Positions 50,775 through 61,030 of a stretch of 64,000 bases of DNA are shown here, one piece after another. The number at the start of each line of letters is the position of its first letter. Position 1 is the first letter of the stretch. The position numbers and the translations under genes are program-made. Origin of the DNA: Phoronis australis (lineage: Eukaryota; Phoronida; Phoronidae); contig NMRA01000018.1 in the NCBI GenBank assembly GCA_002633005.1, positions 1,528,554 to 1,592,553 of the forward strand, in the 5' to 3' direction. The notes beneath the pieces were generated by a model. It did no database searches. It was not told the origin of the DNA and was given only the letters and a program-made list of their open reading frames with translations.

Positions 50775-51260
50775 TTAGCAATCCCAGCAGCCAGTAGCTG
50801 ACCGTTTTATGACCTCGTGAAAAACCGCATCGTCACGAGCAGCATCGACTACGGCGTCACATGATAGGGCTTTTCGCATAGAATTGTCAACAACCCTTGA
50901 CGTTCTCCAGAGCGACTTGCACCACAATCCTAACCCATGGTGTGCCCTTTTGGAAACAGGCAACGCTACACATAGTCAGCAGGTCTAGTTGAACCATTAC
51001 TGAACTCCACAGTGAAGTCAAAGTTTTGGAACTTCAGGCACCAGTGTTGAATAAAAGCGGACGCTTTTGAACCCGGTTTGTTGAATATCGCCAAGTACCG
51101 GTTTCTGATCTGTGGCTATGGTGAAATATTTACCAAAGAGATACATTCCCAAATGACAACGCCCGAGCCAGTGCCAGCAAAGACTATAGATAGCGACTGC
51201 CAACTCCCAATAGAGCGCTTTGAGCATGTCACGGACCAAGGGACATAAGCACTTACGATG
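50775..51260 (-). pseudogene. Decayed Ty3/gypsy-type RNase H fragment
   Basis: On the minus strand, ALYWELAVAIYSLCWHWLGR, then YLFGKYFTIATDQKPVLGDI, match the RNase H region of gypsy-like pol (E-L-A-x-V ... Y-L-x-G-K-x-F-x-I-x-T-D-x-K-P). Further downstream MRKALS recalls the DALS motif after RNase H. Frames are broken. It may belong to the same old element as the integrase remnant at 46.7-47.2 kb, but the 3.6 kb spacing is too long for an intact pol. Confidence 0.7.
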
Positions 51261-51589
51261 AGAGGGCGCTGCACACGCAGGACAGAAAACTACCGGTTTT
51301 ACGGAACGGCCGTTCCCTCGTTGCAAGATTTGGTAAAGGAATGAATCGAATTGGTTGATATTTTTGAAGTTTATTGACTTGTAAAAATAAAATGCGTATA
51401 TTGTTCTGTGCCATGCCATTTAAAACATTCACAAGATGATTTAGACATGTTATAAGTTATTAACGCCAGAAACGTCTTCAACTGATTTTCCCATGATTAC
51501 ACTTACAGTCGAATCAGCTTATTTTAGGCAGCAAGTAGTATTAGTGTTTGTTTAAATTCAGTACCGTACGAATCAGCTCATAAACATCT

Positions 51590-52972
51590 TTTTAAGAAGC
51601 TTAAAGCCTATGGAGTCACCGATGTGGAAGCCAAGTGGTTTCAGGATTATCTTGGTAACAGAACTCAAGCTACCCATGTCGGCAAAGATATCTCTGATCT
51701 CAAAACCGTGTTCCCCAGGGGTCTATACTGGGGCTCTTGCTACTTTGCATCTTTGTCAGTGATCTCCCCTCAGTAAATCGGAATTCTAAGATTGTTTTCT
51801 AAGCGGATGACACAACAATACTGTCTGCAGGCAGAACCTCATCTGAAATCCAGGCCAATCTCAACTCTGATTTAACAATCATTTCAGATTGGCTTCTATC
51901 CAATAAACTATCCTTAAATGTTTCTAAACCTAAAACTCTTCTATTTGGCACATCCCAAAGACTTAGAAACCAAACCCTGTCATTAACTATGGATGGAAGA
52001 CCAATTGAGAACGTCAATTCCTTTAAATATCTGGGACTTATATATGATCAAAATCTTACTTTCTCTCACCACGTTGATTATATCTCGAAAAAGGTGTCTA
52101 AGAAAATTGGCGGATTGAAACGCATCAGTAAATGCGTTAAGAGAGCAACACTGAAAACCTTTTTTAATGCTATCATTCAACCTCACCTAGATTGTTGCCT
52201 CCCGGTGTGGGGTGTTGCATCAGGCAAGGATATGAAAACCATCCAGGTTATCCAAAATAGGGCTGCCCGGATTATTCTGGGAGCTGGTGTTAGAGATATT
52301 AGTATCGAAAACCATTATAAAGAGACTGGTATAATGAAAGTCACACAAGACATCAATTCCTATCTGTTTGTTGTATGTACAAATGTTTTAAAGGTCTTTT
52401 CCCATCTTACTTATGTGCTAAGTTTAAGATGACTACTAATCGCTACAATACTAGGTCCTCATCATCATCTGATTTCAATCTTCCTAAACGCAGAAGCGAG
52501 ACTGGGTAAATCATTTTCCTACAGCGGGCCCTTTTTATGGAACTCTCTCCCTGCAGATGCCAAATCTACATCATCCTTTCTAACCTTTAAAAGAATTATA
52601 AGAAATAGATTCAACTCCACGTAGTGTCTAAGAATTGCATGCTTATTTATTTGTTATTTATATAATGTCTTACTTTTATCAATTATTTATTGTCTGTTTT
52701 GATTTTTTATATTCATATTTATATTTTTTATTTTTTAGTTAATTATCTTGTCTTAATTTCTTTATCTCTTATTTATCATATTTTATTTTGCTTCATCAGT
52801 CTTTTCATGTTAATTTCTTATTCTTTGCTTATTACTTAAATTTGTCTTTCATTTTGTAATTCTGTTTTTGTTTTACTATCTGTTTGTTTTTTACTGAGGG
52901 CCCCCATGGAAAGCAGTGTGAACTGATGGGGCTACCCTCATTATTGTAAATATTACATAAATAAATAAATAA
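51590..52972 (+). pseudogene. 5'-truncated non-LTR retrotransposon (CR1/jockey-like reverse transcriptase)
   Basis: Open segments on the plus strand: KLKAYGVTDVEAKWFQDYLG, then ADDTTILSAGRTSSEIQANL, SNKLSLNVSKTKTLLFGTSQ, GRPIENVNSFKYLGLIYDQN, and a tail with PFLWNSLPADAKS and FKRIIRNRFNST. These are the RT palm, thumb and C-terminal parts of a LINE ORF2. There is a deletion around the QG..LGPLLF region, a stop (TAA, 51800-51802) in place of the Tyr of YADD, and a further frame break near 52395. It ends in an (AAAT)n-like tail at 52950-52972, so it is a dead-on-arrival copy. Confidence 0.9.
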
Positions 52973-54563
52973 GTACAAGTATTAACCAACAAAAATGAAT
53001 TTTTAACAATATTACACACAGCTTTGAGAGGGCCAAAGGCTCACTGACTGTCAAAAACTTGCTGTCACTAGTACAGTGTACATGTATCATAGGCCAAAAG
53101 TACATTGTAGGGCAACTTCTAAATATATTGATGATTATGCAAAATTGGTTCGATACATGGCCCTCTTGGGTGCGCCCATGCTGTCAATTAATATAGGAAC
53201 TGAAATGTGTTGTGTTGGTGACCATCCAAAAAGTTAAATTGAATTTAAAAAATATTCTGTACTATTTTAATGAAAATATTTCACCAATTTGGGCCACTTT
53301 ATGTAATTTAGAGAAGTTTTGACTGGTTCTGATTAATACATTTGACCAATCAAGTTTGAGTTCAGTTGGAACCCTGGAAAGGTCAACATGGTTCTTGAAA
53401 AAAATGACAGAATTTACCTTTTTTGGAAGTGTTCCTCAATGGAAAAGGAGAGATATAGTAAAACAATTGATGGGGAATGGATTAGGATATTATTAGTGAT
53501 TGTGACATTGAGTGTACAGTTGCCCATTTGATTATCTGGGACGCACCTGGCACCTTCGACCCACGGGATGTTGAGCGACAGCAAACGGCAATTACCGTAA
53601 AAAAAAGGATGGTGCAGCCTAGTGGAAAGTCCAAAACAGTGACTTAAAGCTGGAAGTGAAAGTTGCGAGAGAGACGCACTTGAGTTGCAGTGAAAAGAAT
53701 CACCAGTTACAGCGTTAGTCAATAGAGAGCAAGCTATGGAGGCAACAGGTTATTGAATCAACGAGAGTAACAGTTGCTGAAAGTGTCTCAGAAATTCGTC
53801 ACAAGTCAAGGTTTCGCAGCACTGGCTGGATCGTAGAAAAGACATTATGTCGGACATTTTTGAATAGGCTTGTGAACGTACGGTTGATATTAATGAAGTG
53901 ATTAATTAGAACTAGTTCTCAGTATATCGTCACACCGAAAGCTATTAGCATCAGTCGGTAACAACCTGTGCCTACACACGGGGAAAAACGTGACACCTGG
54001 CCATATAGGCCATCATGACCAGCTGGAGTTGGGTGGGAAAGGAAGCAATGTTGACCTGCCCACAGCTAGGGTACGTCCGTCAAGTTGACATGATGGGCGG
54101 TGCTAAGTGGGGTTTATGCTATCTTCGCGGTCCCCGGCAACAATGTATCCTTGGTTCAGCTCATGAAATGGCCCGCCGTGACAACTCAATATTTTTAGCC
54201 TGACCAAAATACATCCATTTTTGAAACGCTAAGTAGTCTAAATCAAAAGTTGCTTTTACGGCGCAGTTTCAATAATTTCTAAATTAAAATGAAAACACAG
54301 TTCTAAGATCTACCGCAAGTACACACCCGGCAATGACGGTGACTGTGGTGAAATTCACATGGTCTCAATCAAAAGTTTTATTCCTGTACCTTGCGCTAGT
54401 TGCCACTTTGTAACAAATACCAACATTCGGCATGTGTGCTTAATTCTAGTAACTGGGTTCTATTTTTTCTCCCAGATACTGTCATCGATAGCAGAAAGCG
54501 TTCTATATTCTACGGATACCCAGAGCTGGTGATGTGCGCTACAGGCATAAACCATTTTTAAAG
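52973..54563. other. Stretch upstream of the phospholipase A2 exons
   Basis: No recognised gene. The signal-peptide and N-terminal helix exon of the phospholipase A2 gene should lie here or further upstream, but no convincing candidate was seen. Confidence 0.4.
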
Positions 54564-54639
54564 GCCATAAGTACTTCGACTACGGCTGTTTCTGCGGTAG
54601 AGGCAGTGTTGGATCTACTCCTGTTGATGGACTCGATAG
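54564..54639 (+). CDS. Phospholipase A2 exon, calcium loop
   Basis: Encodes HKYFDYGCFCGRGSVGSTPV, then DGLDR split as AG|A with the next exon. The donor is AG|GTAAAA. Canonical loops have C-G-x-G-G-x-G-x-P-V-D; here there is one residue more (C-G-R-G-S-V-G-S-T-P-V-D). An in-frame TAA at 54548-54550 means the exon starts after it, at 54564 (TTTAAAG) or 54572 (CATAAG); the acceptor is uncertain. Confidence 0.82.
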
Positions 54640-57600
54640 GTAAAATTTTTTTCAGGAATTCTGAGCATCCGCCGACCGACTCTTCGTAAAATACACAACA
54701 CGATCTTTTGGTATACATACTGTAAGCTATACAGTAGCCTGACGTCTTCTCGTATAACGCAGACGGGCGCTTTGTTGTTAAAGTGAATCTAAACACACAA
54801 TGAAAAACTTTGTTTCCGTCATGTGTTACGTGCCAGTTTTATCATTGCAACTTCTAGCCGTTTACAATACTTATATAAATCTTATCCCCTGAGTCAAAAC
54901 TCATTCCAATTCTGCGCTCTCACTATTCATTGAGCCATGTTCCAACTCATTTCAATTCACTCCCATCCCCACAAAAAGTGTCGTTTTTGCGCATCTTTCG
55001 GCTCATGCACCAAAACTCGCGCAGAAGTTGAACTAACGGGAAGTGTGATTACGAGGGAACATGACAGTGGAGGAATATCGAAGGGGTATCATCACTGACG
55101 CTAGGGGTTCATCTTTTGAGGAGCAGTTGGATTGGATAATGTAGAAGCTGGGTCTTTAGGGGCGAGCCCCTTTTTCCGTCAGTGTTGGAACTATACAATT
55201 CTCATAGTTTTATTTTCTTTAAACCAAACTCAAATTAGCATTGCAATGAATATTATCAATGATTGACTGCGGGTTTGTTTGAAAGGTAGCTATGCTTTTA
55301 GATTGTGTGCAGCTGGAGAGAATGATTAAATACAGTAATTCATTTCTTATATGATAACCATTAATTAGACAAGTGAAACTGTTGCTAAGTATTGAGCTAC
55401 AAAGAAGAGGAACTACGCTAGCGCCCTCTTTAAAGATTACTTCAATCAATGAACCAAAATAATCAAATGTCTTATCCGCTATCCAAGCTAGGACTCTCCA
55501 CTCGTTGCATGACTGTCCTGTTGGTGAAACTTCGAACTACACACAATGTATTGCTGGTCACAGTCTCTGGTGAAGCAACCCTTTCAGGCTGTTTCTTCTA
55601 CCCACGATTCTTCTTGCTGGTCACAGTCTCTGGTGACTCAAGACTTTACACAGTATCTTACTATGATAGCAGGTAGCAGCATATATTAATAAAAACAACC
55701 ACCATCATCAGAATAGAGAATATAGTGGCCACTTAGCTAGGCCCAGCAACAGGCAATGAAGCACAGATACAGTCAGTTACAGGGAGTGACAAAAACTGGA
55801 CCAACAATGACAACCTGTGGTGTGCCAATTGCCTATTGAGATTGGGCTTGCACCAACTGATGTGTAGAGCCTCACGAATTTTAAGCTCCTTTGTTGTTTC
55901 TCCCTGGTCTATTATTGCAAAGTCATTGAAAGAGCACTGCTGATAACAATGATTGGAGCTCTGTAGGTGAATATTTACATGTGAACTTCTGTCATAGCTT
56001 AGATGTTCCCTGGTCCTGATTTTCAAATGGCGAAGAGTTTCACCTATATAATTGGAGCCACATCCAGCACAGATATATTTGTACACTACCCTGGACCGTA
56101 GACCCATAGGAATTTTGTCCTTGGGGTTAAATAAATACGACAGTTTTAATAACTTGAATGTTAATACAACTCTTAAGTTAAAACAGTAATCATTCACCAA
56201 TTTGCTGATTTTTCGTTCAGCAATCTTGGCGTAAAACCCATCATAGGGTACTTTAAAGTACTTGTGGTTAGTTTTGTCTACAGGATGAATATCACCAGGG
56301 TTAACGTTGGAGTCTTGATTTCAGTACCCTATTGACTAATTCTAGGGGATAGCCATTCTTTTGCAAATTTGTTGTAAGTTCTTTAATATTAGAATCAAAT
56401 CTAGCTCAAGTGTTGCTAATGCGATATACCCTATCTATTAGAGTTTTAATGAGACCTACTTTATAAACAAAGGATGAGGCTCTAAGCATCTAGTGCAAGC
56501 CCAATCTCAATAGGCAACTGGCACACCACAGGTTGTCATTGTTGGTATAGTTTGTTGTCACTCCCTATAACTGACTGTATCTCTGCTTCACTACTTGTTG
56601 TTGGGCCTAGCAAGGTGGCCACTATATTCTCTCTTTTGATCATGGTGTTTGAATAATAACACCGAAACATTTCAAGTCGGTTTAAAACCGTGGTTGTTTT
56701 CATTAATTTTATCTTACTACCCACGATGCAAGTGACAAGCTTTTAGTTAATTTCCTGTTCGTTAACCTTTGCCCTTGCCAAGATCCTCTCTAGTATCTTC
56801 CACGATATGGTTCTGTTATACAATTGCCTCTGTACACTGTAGCAAGTCTTAATGCTTCGACTACTATAGCACATCCAAATATCTTCTTGATTCTAGCCTT
56901 TATTATATTATTCTACTTATTTAGCGATTGGCTAATAAAAACCACATGATCTTATCTAATCATATCATTGGCTGTTACAATTTGCTCTCAGAAATTTCTA
57001 GAATCTCTAGAGTGCTTTGACCCCAGAACCAAAGTAGTAAACACCATTAAAAAATAGATTTTGACGTTAAAGTACATGTCAACAGGTTTGACCCCATGAT
57101 CTAAAAGTACATACAATGTATGCACAAATTTTGGGCAACTTAAAATGGATCTATTCTAACTAATTACTTAATCAATATTTATTCTGACAAATACAAACAT
57201 TTAAAATTTGATCATAATCTTTCGGACGGTCGAAACCACAACAAGTGTCAGTTCCTGTATTATTTGACAAAACAGTGAAAGTTACTATTCTTTTTAAATT
57301 AAAGTGATTACTTTCACACTTTACCAAATACTGCAAATCTTGTATTCATGTACTGCAATTTGTTGAAAGGTTCTTAACTGACGACATTCTCAGTTTAGCA
57401 CTACATTTCTATCTTCTACTTTATAAACATCATTTAATTGTTTGAAATAGTAGTTCCACATTCCAACACTAGGTGACAACCAGGCTTGAGTAAAAATTTG
57501 CATTTTAATGTGAAAAAACAAAAAACTGCGTGTCTTTATGGCTTTTTACAGCCTTAGGAAACGCTATTTGTAGTATCGCACCGTACTGACATCAACTCGA

Positions 57601-59263
57601 CTCGGTTAAATTTGGGAGACGCATCTTCAACTTTTGGCTCAAAAATGTATTTTAATGGATATTGGATTTTGATTGGTATAATTTTGAAAGAAGAATTAGT
57701 CCTTTTTGGTCCTAATATATGATGGGAATGCTTTCACACCAAATGATTTCTGTCTCCAAAGTAAATACATATAATGGGACGTGCACTTTTACGAGAAGTT
57801 CAGTGTATAAACTTCAAGTAATCGGTCTAAATACAAAGGGTTTTACTACGTGTGCATTGACAGATGTATGATGTGTTTCAAATAATTCACATGCTATCTC
57901 ACTCATTGACCCTTTTCCGACTATTTGTCATTTCTCCGGCGTTGTCTTTATCATGTTTTTCAAATATGTTATAGATGCTGCTACGTTCATGACCAGTGCT
58001 ATGATAGAATCGTCCACAACAAGATTTGCGGATTCAATGGAGACGCCACTGGCTTGTACTTCACGAGATATCACTTCAGTTAATGCCACAATCGCAAGGT
58101 TACGTGCAGTAAGTTGTACATTTATTCATCCGTGCCATCTAGTGAATGTACATCTTGAGATATCATTTCAGTCGATGCGCTAATCGCAAGCTAACGTGCA
58201 TTACGTTGTATATATACATCTGTTCACTACTGCCATCTCGTGGCTCTACACCACGAGACCTCACTAATTGCAAGTTGTGTTGTACACCAACATGTATCCT
58301 GCAGGGCCATCACTTTACCAATGTCATCGTTTGTTACCGAGTTGGTCTACTCGTAGATGTGCGTTACATTAGAAACTCGAAGACTCGTACAGCAGCCGTG
58401 TGTTCTTCGTAGATTTAAACACAGATCGCGAACTACAGAATCCTTCGATTTCAAGAACACTGGTGTATAAGGGCAATTACCGCACTAACGACGACTTCAA
58501 GACAAAATATTCAGACTGAAATAAATTAAACTATCCTGGACTAAACTGGTGATTTTTCTATCTTCCGGATTTTTGAAATTTAATTCCTGTAAAAATTAAT
58601 GTTTAAATTGTTTTTCTTCCAAAAAAGTGCGATAAATAGTAGCCCAAAGTGAAGTCATCGTTTCTTTTTTTGACCAAAGGACATAACGGCGGCATGTAAC
58701 TAGTTTATGACAAATGATACGAGGACGCTTCACAATAGACAAAGTTATTATCAGGGCCCAGTTGCATAAAATTTATACGCCGTATAGCAACAATGACGTC
58801 GCATTATCACGTGTCACGTTGTTATTGTTGAACAATGCACGTGACGTCACGCAACAATCAAACTTATCCAGCGGATAACTTTTGAAGCTTTATGGAACCC
58901 AGCCCTGATCTTGGAAACCGCTTTCGTCTGGAGTTGAAACTGTGCGAAGATATTCGTTTTACAGCAGGAAAATGATCGAAATCAAGAGTTATACCATTTT
59001 ACCAGTGACCGGACGTGTGACATTTGATAAAACTGTGCCAGGATGAATGCTAGACACAATACATATTGATATTATCACCCGCGTCTTTTTCAGCCGAGAT
59101 GACGGACTACCCGAAGAAATGGTGGCAACCGTGGTATTGGGGAAAGTTTCCCACTGAGTGTCGAGTGGCAAAGTGCAAATGTGACTTGGAGTCGGCTGAA
59201 TGCTTTGCCCAAAACCCTGTAAATCCGAAATATCAGAATTATGATGTGAAGAAGTGCAAATGA
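54564..59263 (+). CDS. Secreted phospholipase A2, group-I-like, 5' end missing
   Basis: Secreted Ca-dependent enzyme that hydrolyses the sn-2 ester of phospholipids. Exons seen: about 54564-54639 (Ca-loop, YGCFCGRGSVGSTPVD), 57975-58078 (CCYVHDQCY, catalytic His and Ca-binding Asp) and 59094-59263 (ECRVAKCKCD, second catalytic Asp, ends KKCK-TGA). Split codons join exactly: AG|A gives Arg in LDRCC, and A|CC gives Thr. Known family order and spacing are kept. Unusual: one extra residue in the Ca-loop, a Trp-rich beta-wing (WWQPWYW), and no Cys where group I enzymes have Cys77 and Cys84. The donor of the middle exon (A|GTTAAT) is weak. The first exon (signal peptide) was not found. The intron at 54640-57974 holds a Penelope-like fragment. 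Confidence 0.88.
55712..56640 (-). mobile_element. Penelope-like element fragment with GIY-YIG endonuclease and inverted end copy
   Basis: On the minus strand an open frame (55733-56200, continuing upstream to about 56280) has FNPKDKIPMGLRS, then VVYKYICAGCGSNYIGETLR with HLKIRTREH. This is the RT-to-GIY-YIG junction and the GIY-YIG nuclease typical of Penelope-like retroelements. About 160 bp at one end (55712-55868) recurs inverted at 56478-56640 (CAAGCCCAATCTCAATAGGC, CACACCACAGGTTGTCATTG). The RT core is missing, so this is a truncated, rearranged copy. Confidence 0.85.
57975..58078 (+). CDS. Phospholipase A2 exon, catalytic His-Asp
   Basis: The acceptor is ATGTTATAG. It encodes CCYVHDQCYDRIVHNKICGF, then NGDATGLYFTRYHF. 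CCxxHDxCY is the family signature (His48, Asp49). The only phase-compatible donor before an in-frame TAA (58081-58083) is A|GTTAAT. A strong GTAAGT lies at 58110 but beyond the stop. The 3' end of the exon is the first unit of a tandem repeat. Confidence 0.88.
58050..58300 (+). repeat. About 98-bp tandem repeat starting inside a coding exon
   Basis: Units begin near 58055 (CTTCACGAGATATCACTTCAG), 58152 (CTTGAGATATCATTTCAG) and 58246 (CACCACGAGACCTCACT). They share ATCGCAAG, ACGTGCA and TGCCATCTxGTG blocks. The third unit has an internal deletion. The first unit overlaps the end of the phospholipase A2 His-Asp exon and its splice donor. Confidence 0.7.
59094..59263 (+). CDS. Phospholipase A2 terminal exon
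   Basis: The acceptor is GTCTTTTTCAG. It encodes DYPKKWWQPWYWGKFPTECR, then VAKCKCDLESAECFA and PKYQNYDVKKCK, then TGA. The C-x4-C-x-CD-x5-C-F spacing equals that of Cys91, Cys96, Cys98-Asp99 and Cys105 in group I enzymes, with the final Cys as Cys124. The paralogous exon at 33613-33782 has the same length and all Cys. Confidence 0.9.
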
Positions 59264-59284
59264 ACGCCAAAAGCGTGTTGCACG

Positions 59285-60227
59285 CATAGGCGGATTTAGG
59301 GCTGCCGCAATAAAATAAAACAGCAAGAGCGTAGGGAAATGTTGAGTCTATTAATTAACCCCGGTAATTAAAATTATACGGATGAAACAAGATTTAAATG
59401 TGTGCAGTTTTAGTGTTTGGGGGAGGGGGGGGGGGCTCAGATCCAATTTCAAGTGTCAAATTCGGAACACGGCATATTCGTAACTATGGCTAAGTATAGG
59501 CCCTAACGCGATATCCCAGGCGACCGGCAGTGGCGCTGCGCACTACGACTACGTCTCCGTCGGCAGTGAACAAAATTTACTTCATTTTTAAAGAAAATGG
59601 AACCTGAGTGACGATGAAAAAACAGAAGCTGCTGGTAAGATGTGAATTTTAATCGAAGCCTTAGTGAATAACTCAGAAACTCATAATTCTCTCTTTGTCA
59701 GACCTTAACTTAAGAAGATTTCCAAAGCAATCCCGCCATTATTGCCAACACGAAAAACGGATTTGGTCTTTTGGGCATTTGAAGACTATATTAACTACAA
59801 CAAATATGTTAAGAACCAATTGCACAAAATATAAAACGTGTAATAAGCATTACAAAAAGAAGTAGGCTTCGTGCGCAAACGTTGTGGACCATAAAGAAGT
59901 AGGTCTCTTAGTTTAAGTGTAGTAGCTAAAGCATGGTGGCGTAGTGGTAAAGCACGCCCGCTCTATCCGCCAGGTCGTGAGTTCGAGTCTGTGGTACTGG
60001 CAGTTTTTCCTGTTTGACACGTTCTCCATTTTTTGCCTTTTTTTCTTGGATAATACTTCAGGAATCAAGGAAAATGCTTCATTTTTAGAGGAAAAAACAG
60101 AAAAAATCCTGGGCGGGACGTGGGTCCCCCCATTCGGTGCTATGCGCACCTACAATCGTGGTTTGAGCAAATGCTTACAGTCGGACAAAACGTTGGCCCC
60201 CCTTGTGATATCCTAGATCCGCCACTG
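59285..60227 (+). mobile_element. CA...TG DNA element, copy 4 (943 bp)
   Basis: Starts CATAGGCGGATTTAGGGCTG and ends CCTAGATCCGCCACTG, with imperfect 11-16 bp terminal inverted repeats. The 5-bp duplication GCACG lies at 59280-59284 and 60228-60232, and the paralogous empty site has a single GCACG at 33799-33803. No transposase. It contains a tRNA-like segment at about 59934-60002 and a G-rich tract near 59420. Confidence 0.9.
59934..60002 (+). repeat. tRNA-like A/B-box segment inside DNA element
   Basis: TGGCGTAGTGGTAAAGCAC resembles an RNA polymerase III A box and GAGTTCGAGTCTG a B box, about 35 bases apart. The T-stem and acceptor stem do not pair well, so it is not a functional tRNA gene by eye. 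A related segment is in copy 3 (about 36118-36182, opposite strand). Confidence 0.5.
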
Positions 60228-61030
60228 GCACGTGTGAATAACAATACATTCATCAAATATACCGAGAGTAGCGTTGACGAAGTAATGTCCCGCAAGACAT
60301 TCCGAGTATCGACCGAGCTAGACCTGAGGTTGAGGTCGATATGCGAAATAATGTCGGGATATATATGTATCTACGCCAGTTGATCCATAATGCAGTTGAA
60401 GAAGCTCTAGGCTTGTGGGACAGGCGAAACTGCAAATGGACCAGCTGAGCTGAGGCTGAAAAAAGATACGTCGCTGGCCTCTCTGATCTGCAATTACAGT
60501 CACGTGTAGCGCGCATTCTAATTTCTGAGTGTTTAAATAGAGATTTTGGAATTCTTGGAAACCATTTTCCGGCATTTATGTTTCCGAGTAATTTTCGTAA
60601 ACATGTGACTCTCAACAGCTTCACGTGTGCAAGAACAACAAACGTGCTCTTATGATGCGGGGACTTTAAGTTTTAAAGAAACATAGCCGGAAACTCGGGT
60701 CACAGGCAATACGTATATGTGCCATTTTCGAATTTTTGGATTGGCCTGAAGCCCATGTATGCCTACCACGTCATTCAGCTCCCCCCATAGGCCTGTGGAT
60801 TTCTTATTGAGCAGACAGATGTCTGGATATTTCATCAAAATTGCTCGAGAAAGGTCGCGTTTCGGACCTGGGCCCGGAGTCTAATCTTTGCACTCGAATT
60901 CAAACTAGAATTTTTTTTTCGTTTTTTCCCTTCTACTCGCAATAAGTGTCTATAGTTCCGATTTATTTACGTTTTGGTGTATATGGACGGGTGTCTAATC
61001 TTAGGTTGAACTTGACAACCTCAACATGAA

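Larger units (their letters stand above)
59008..61030 (+). repeat. Segmental duplication, copy B
   Basis: Paralogue of 33530-35040 (see that entry), interrupted by the DNA element at 59285-60227. After the element the match resumes (GCACGTGTGAATA against GCACGTGCGAATTA), then again at about 60410-60600 and 60735-60920. Confidence 0.8.

Noticed and set aside
51018-51419. Intact retroviral-type gene
   Set aside because: Only a short RNase H-like block is recognisable and frames are interrupted on both sides. It is a decayed fragment.
59934-60002. Functional tRNA gene
   Set aside because: A and B boxes are recognisable, but the T-stem and acceptor stem do not pair by eye, and it lies inside a transposable element.
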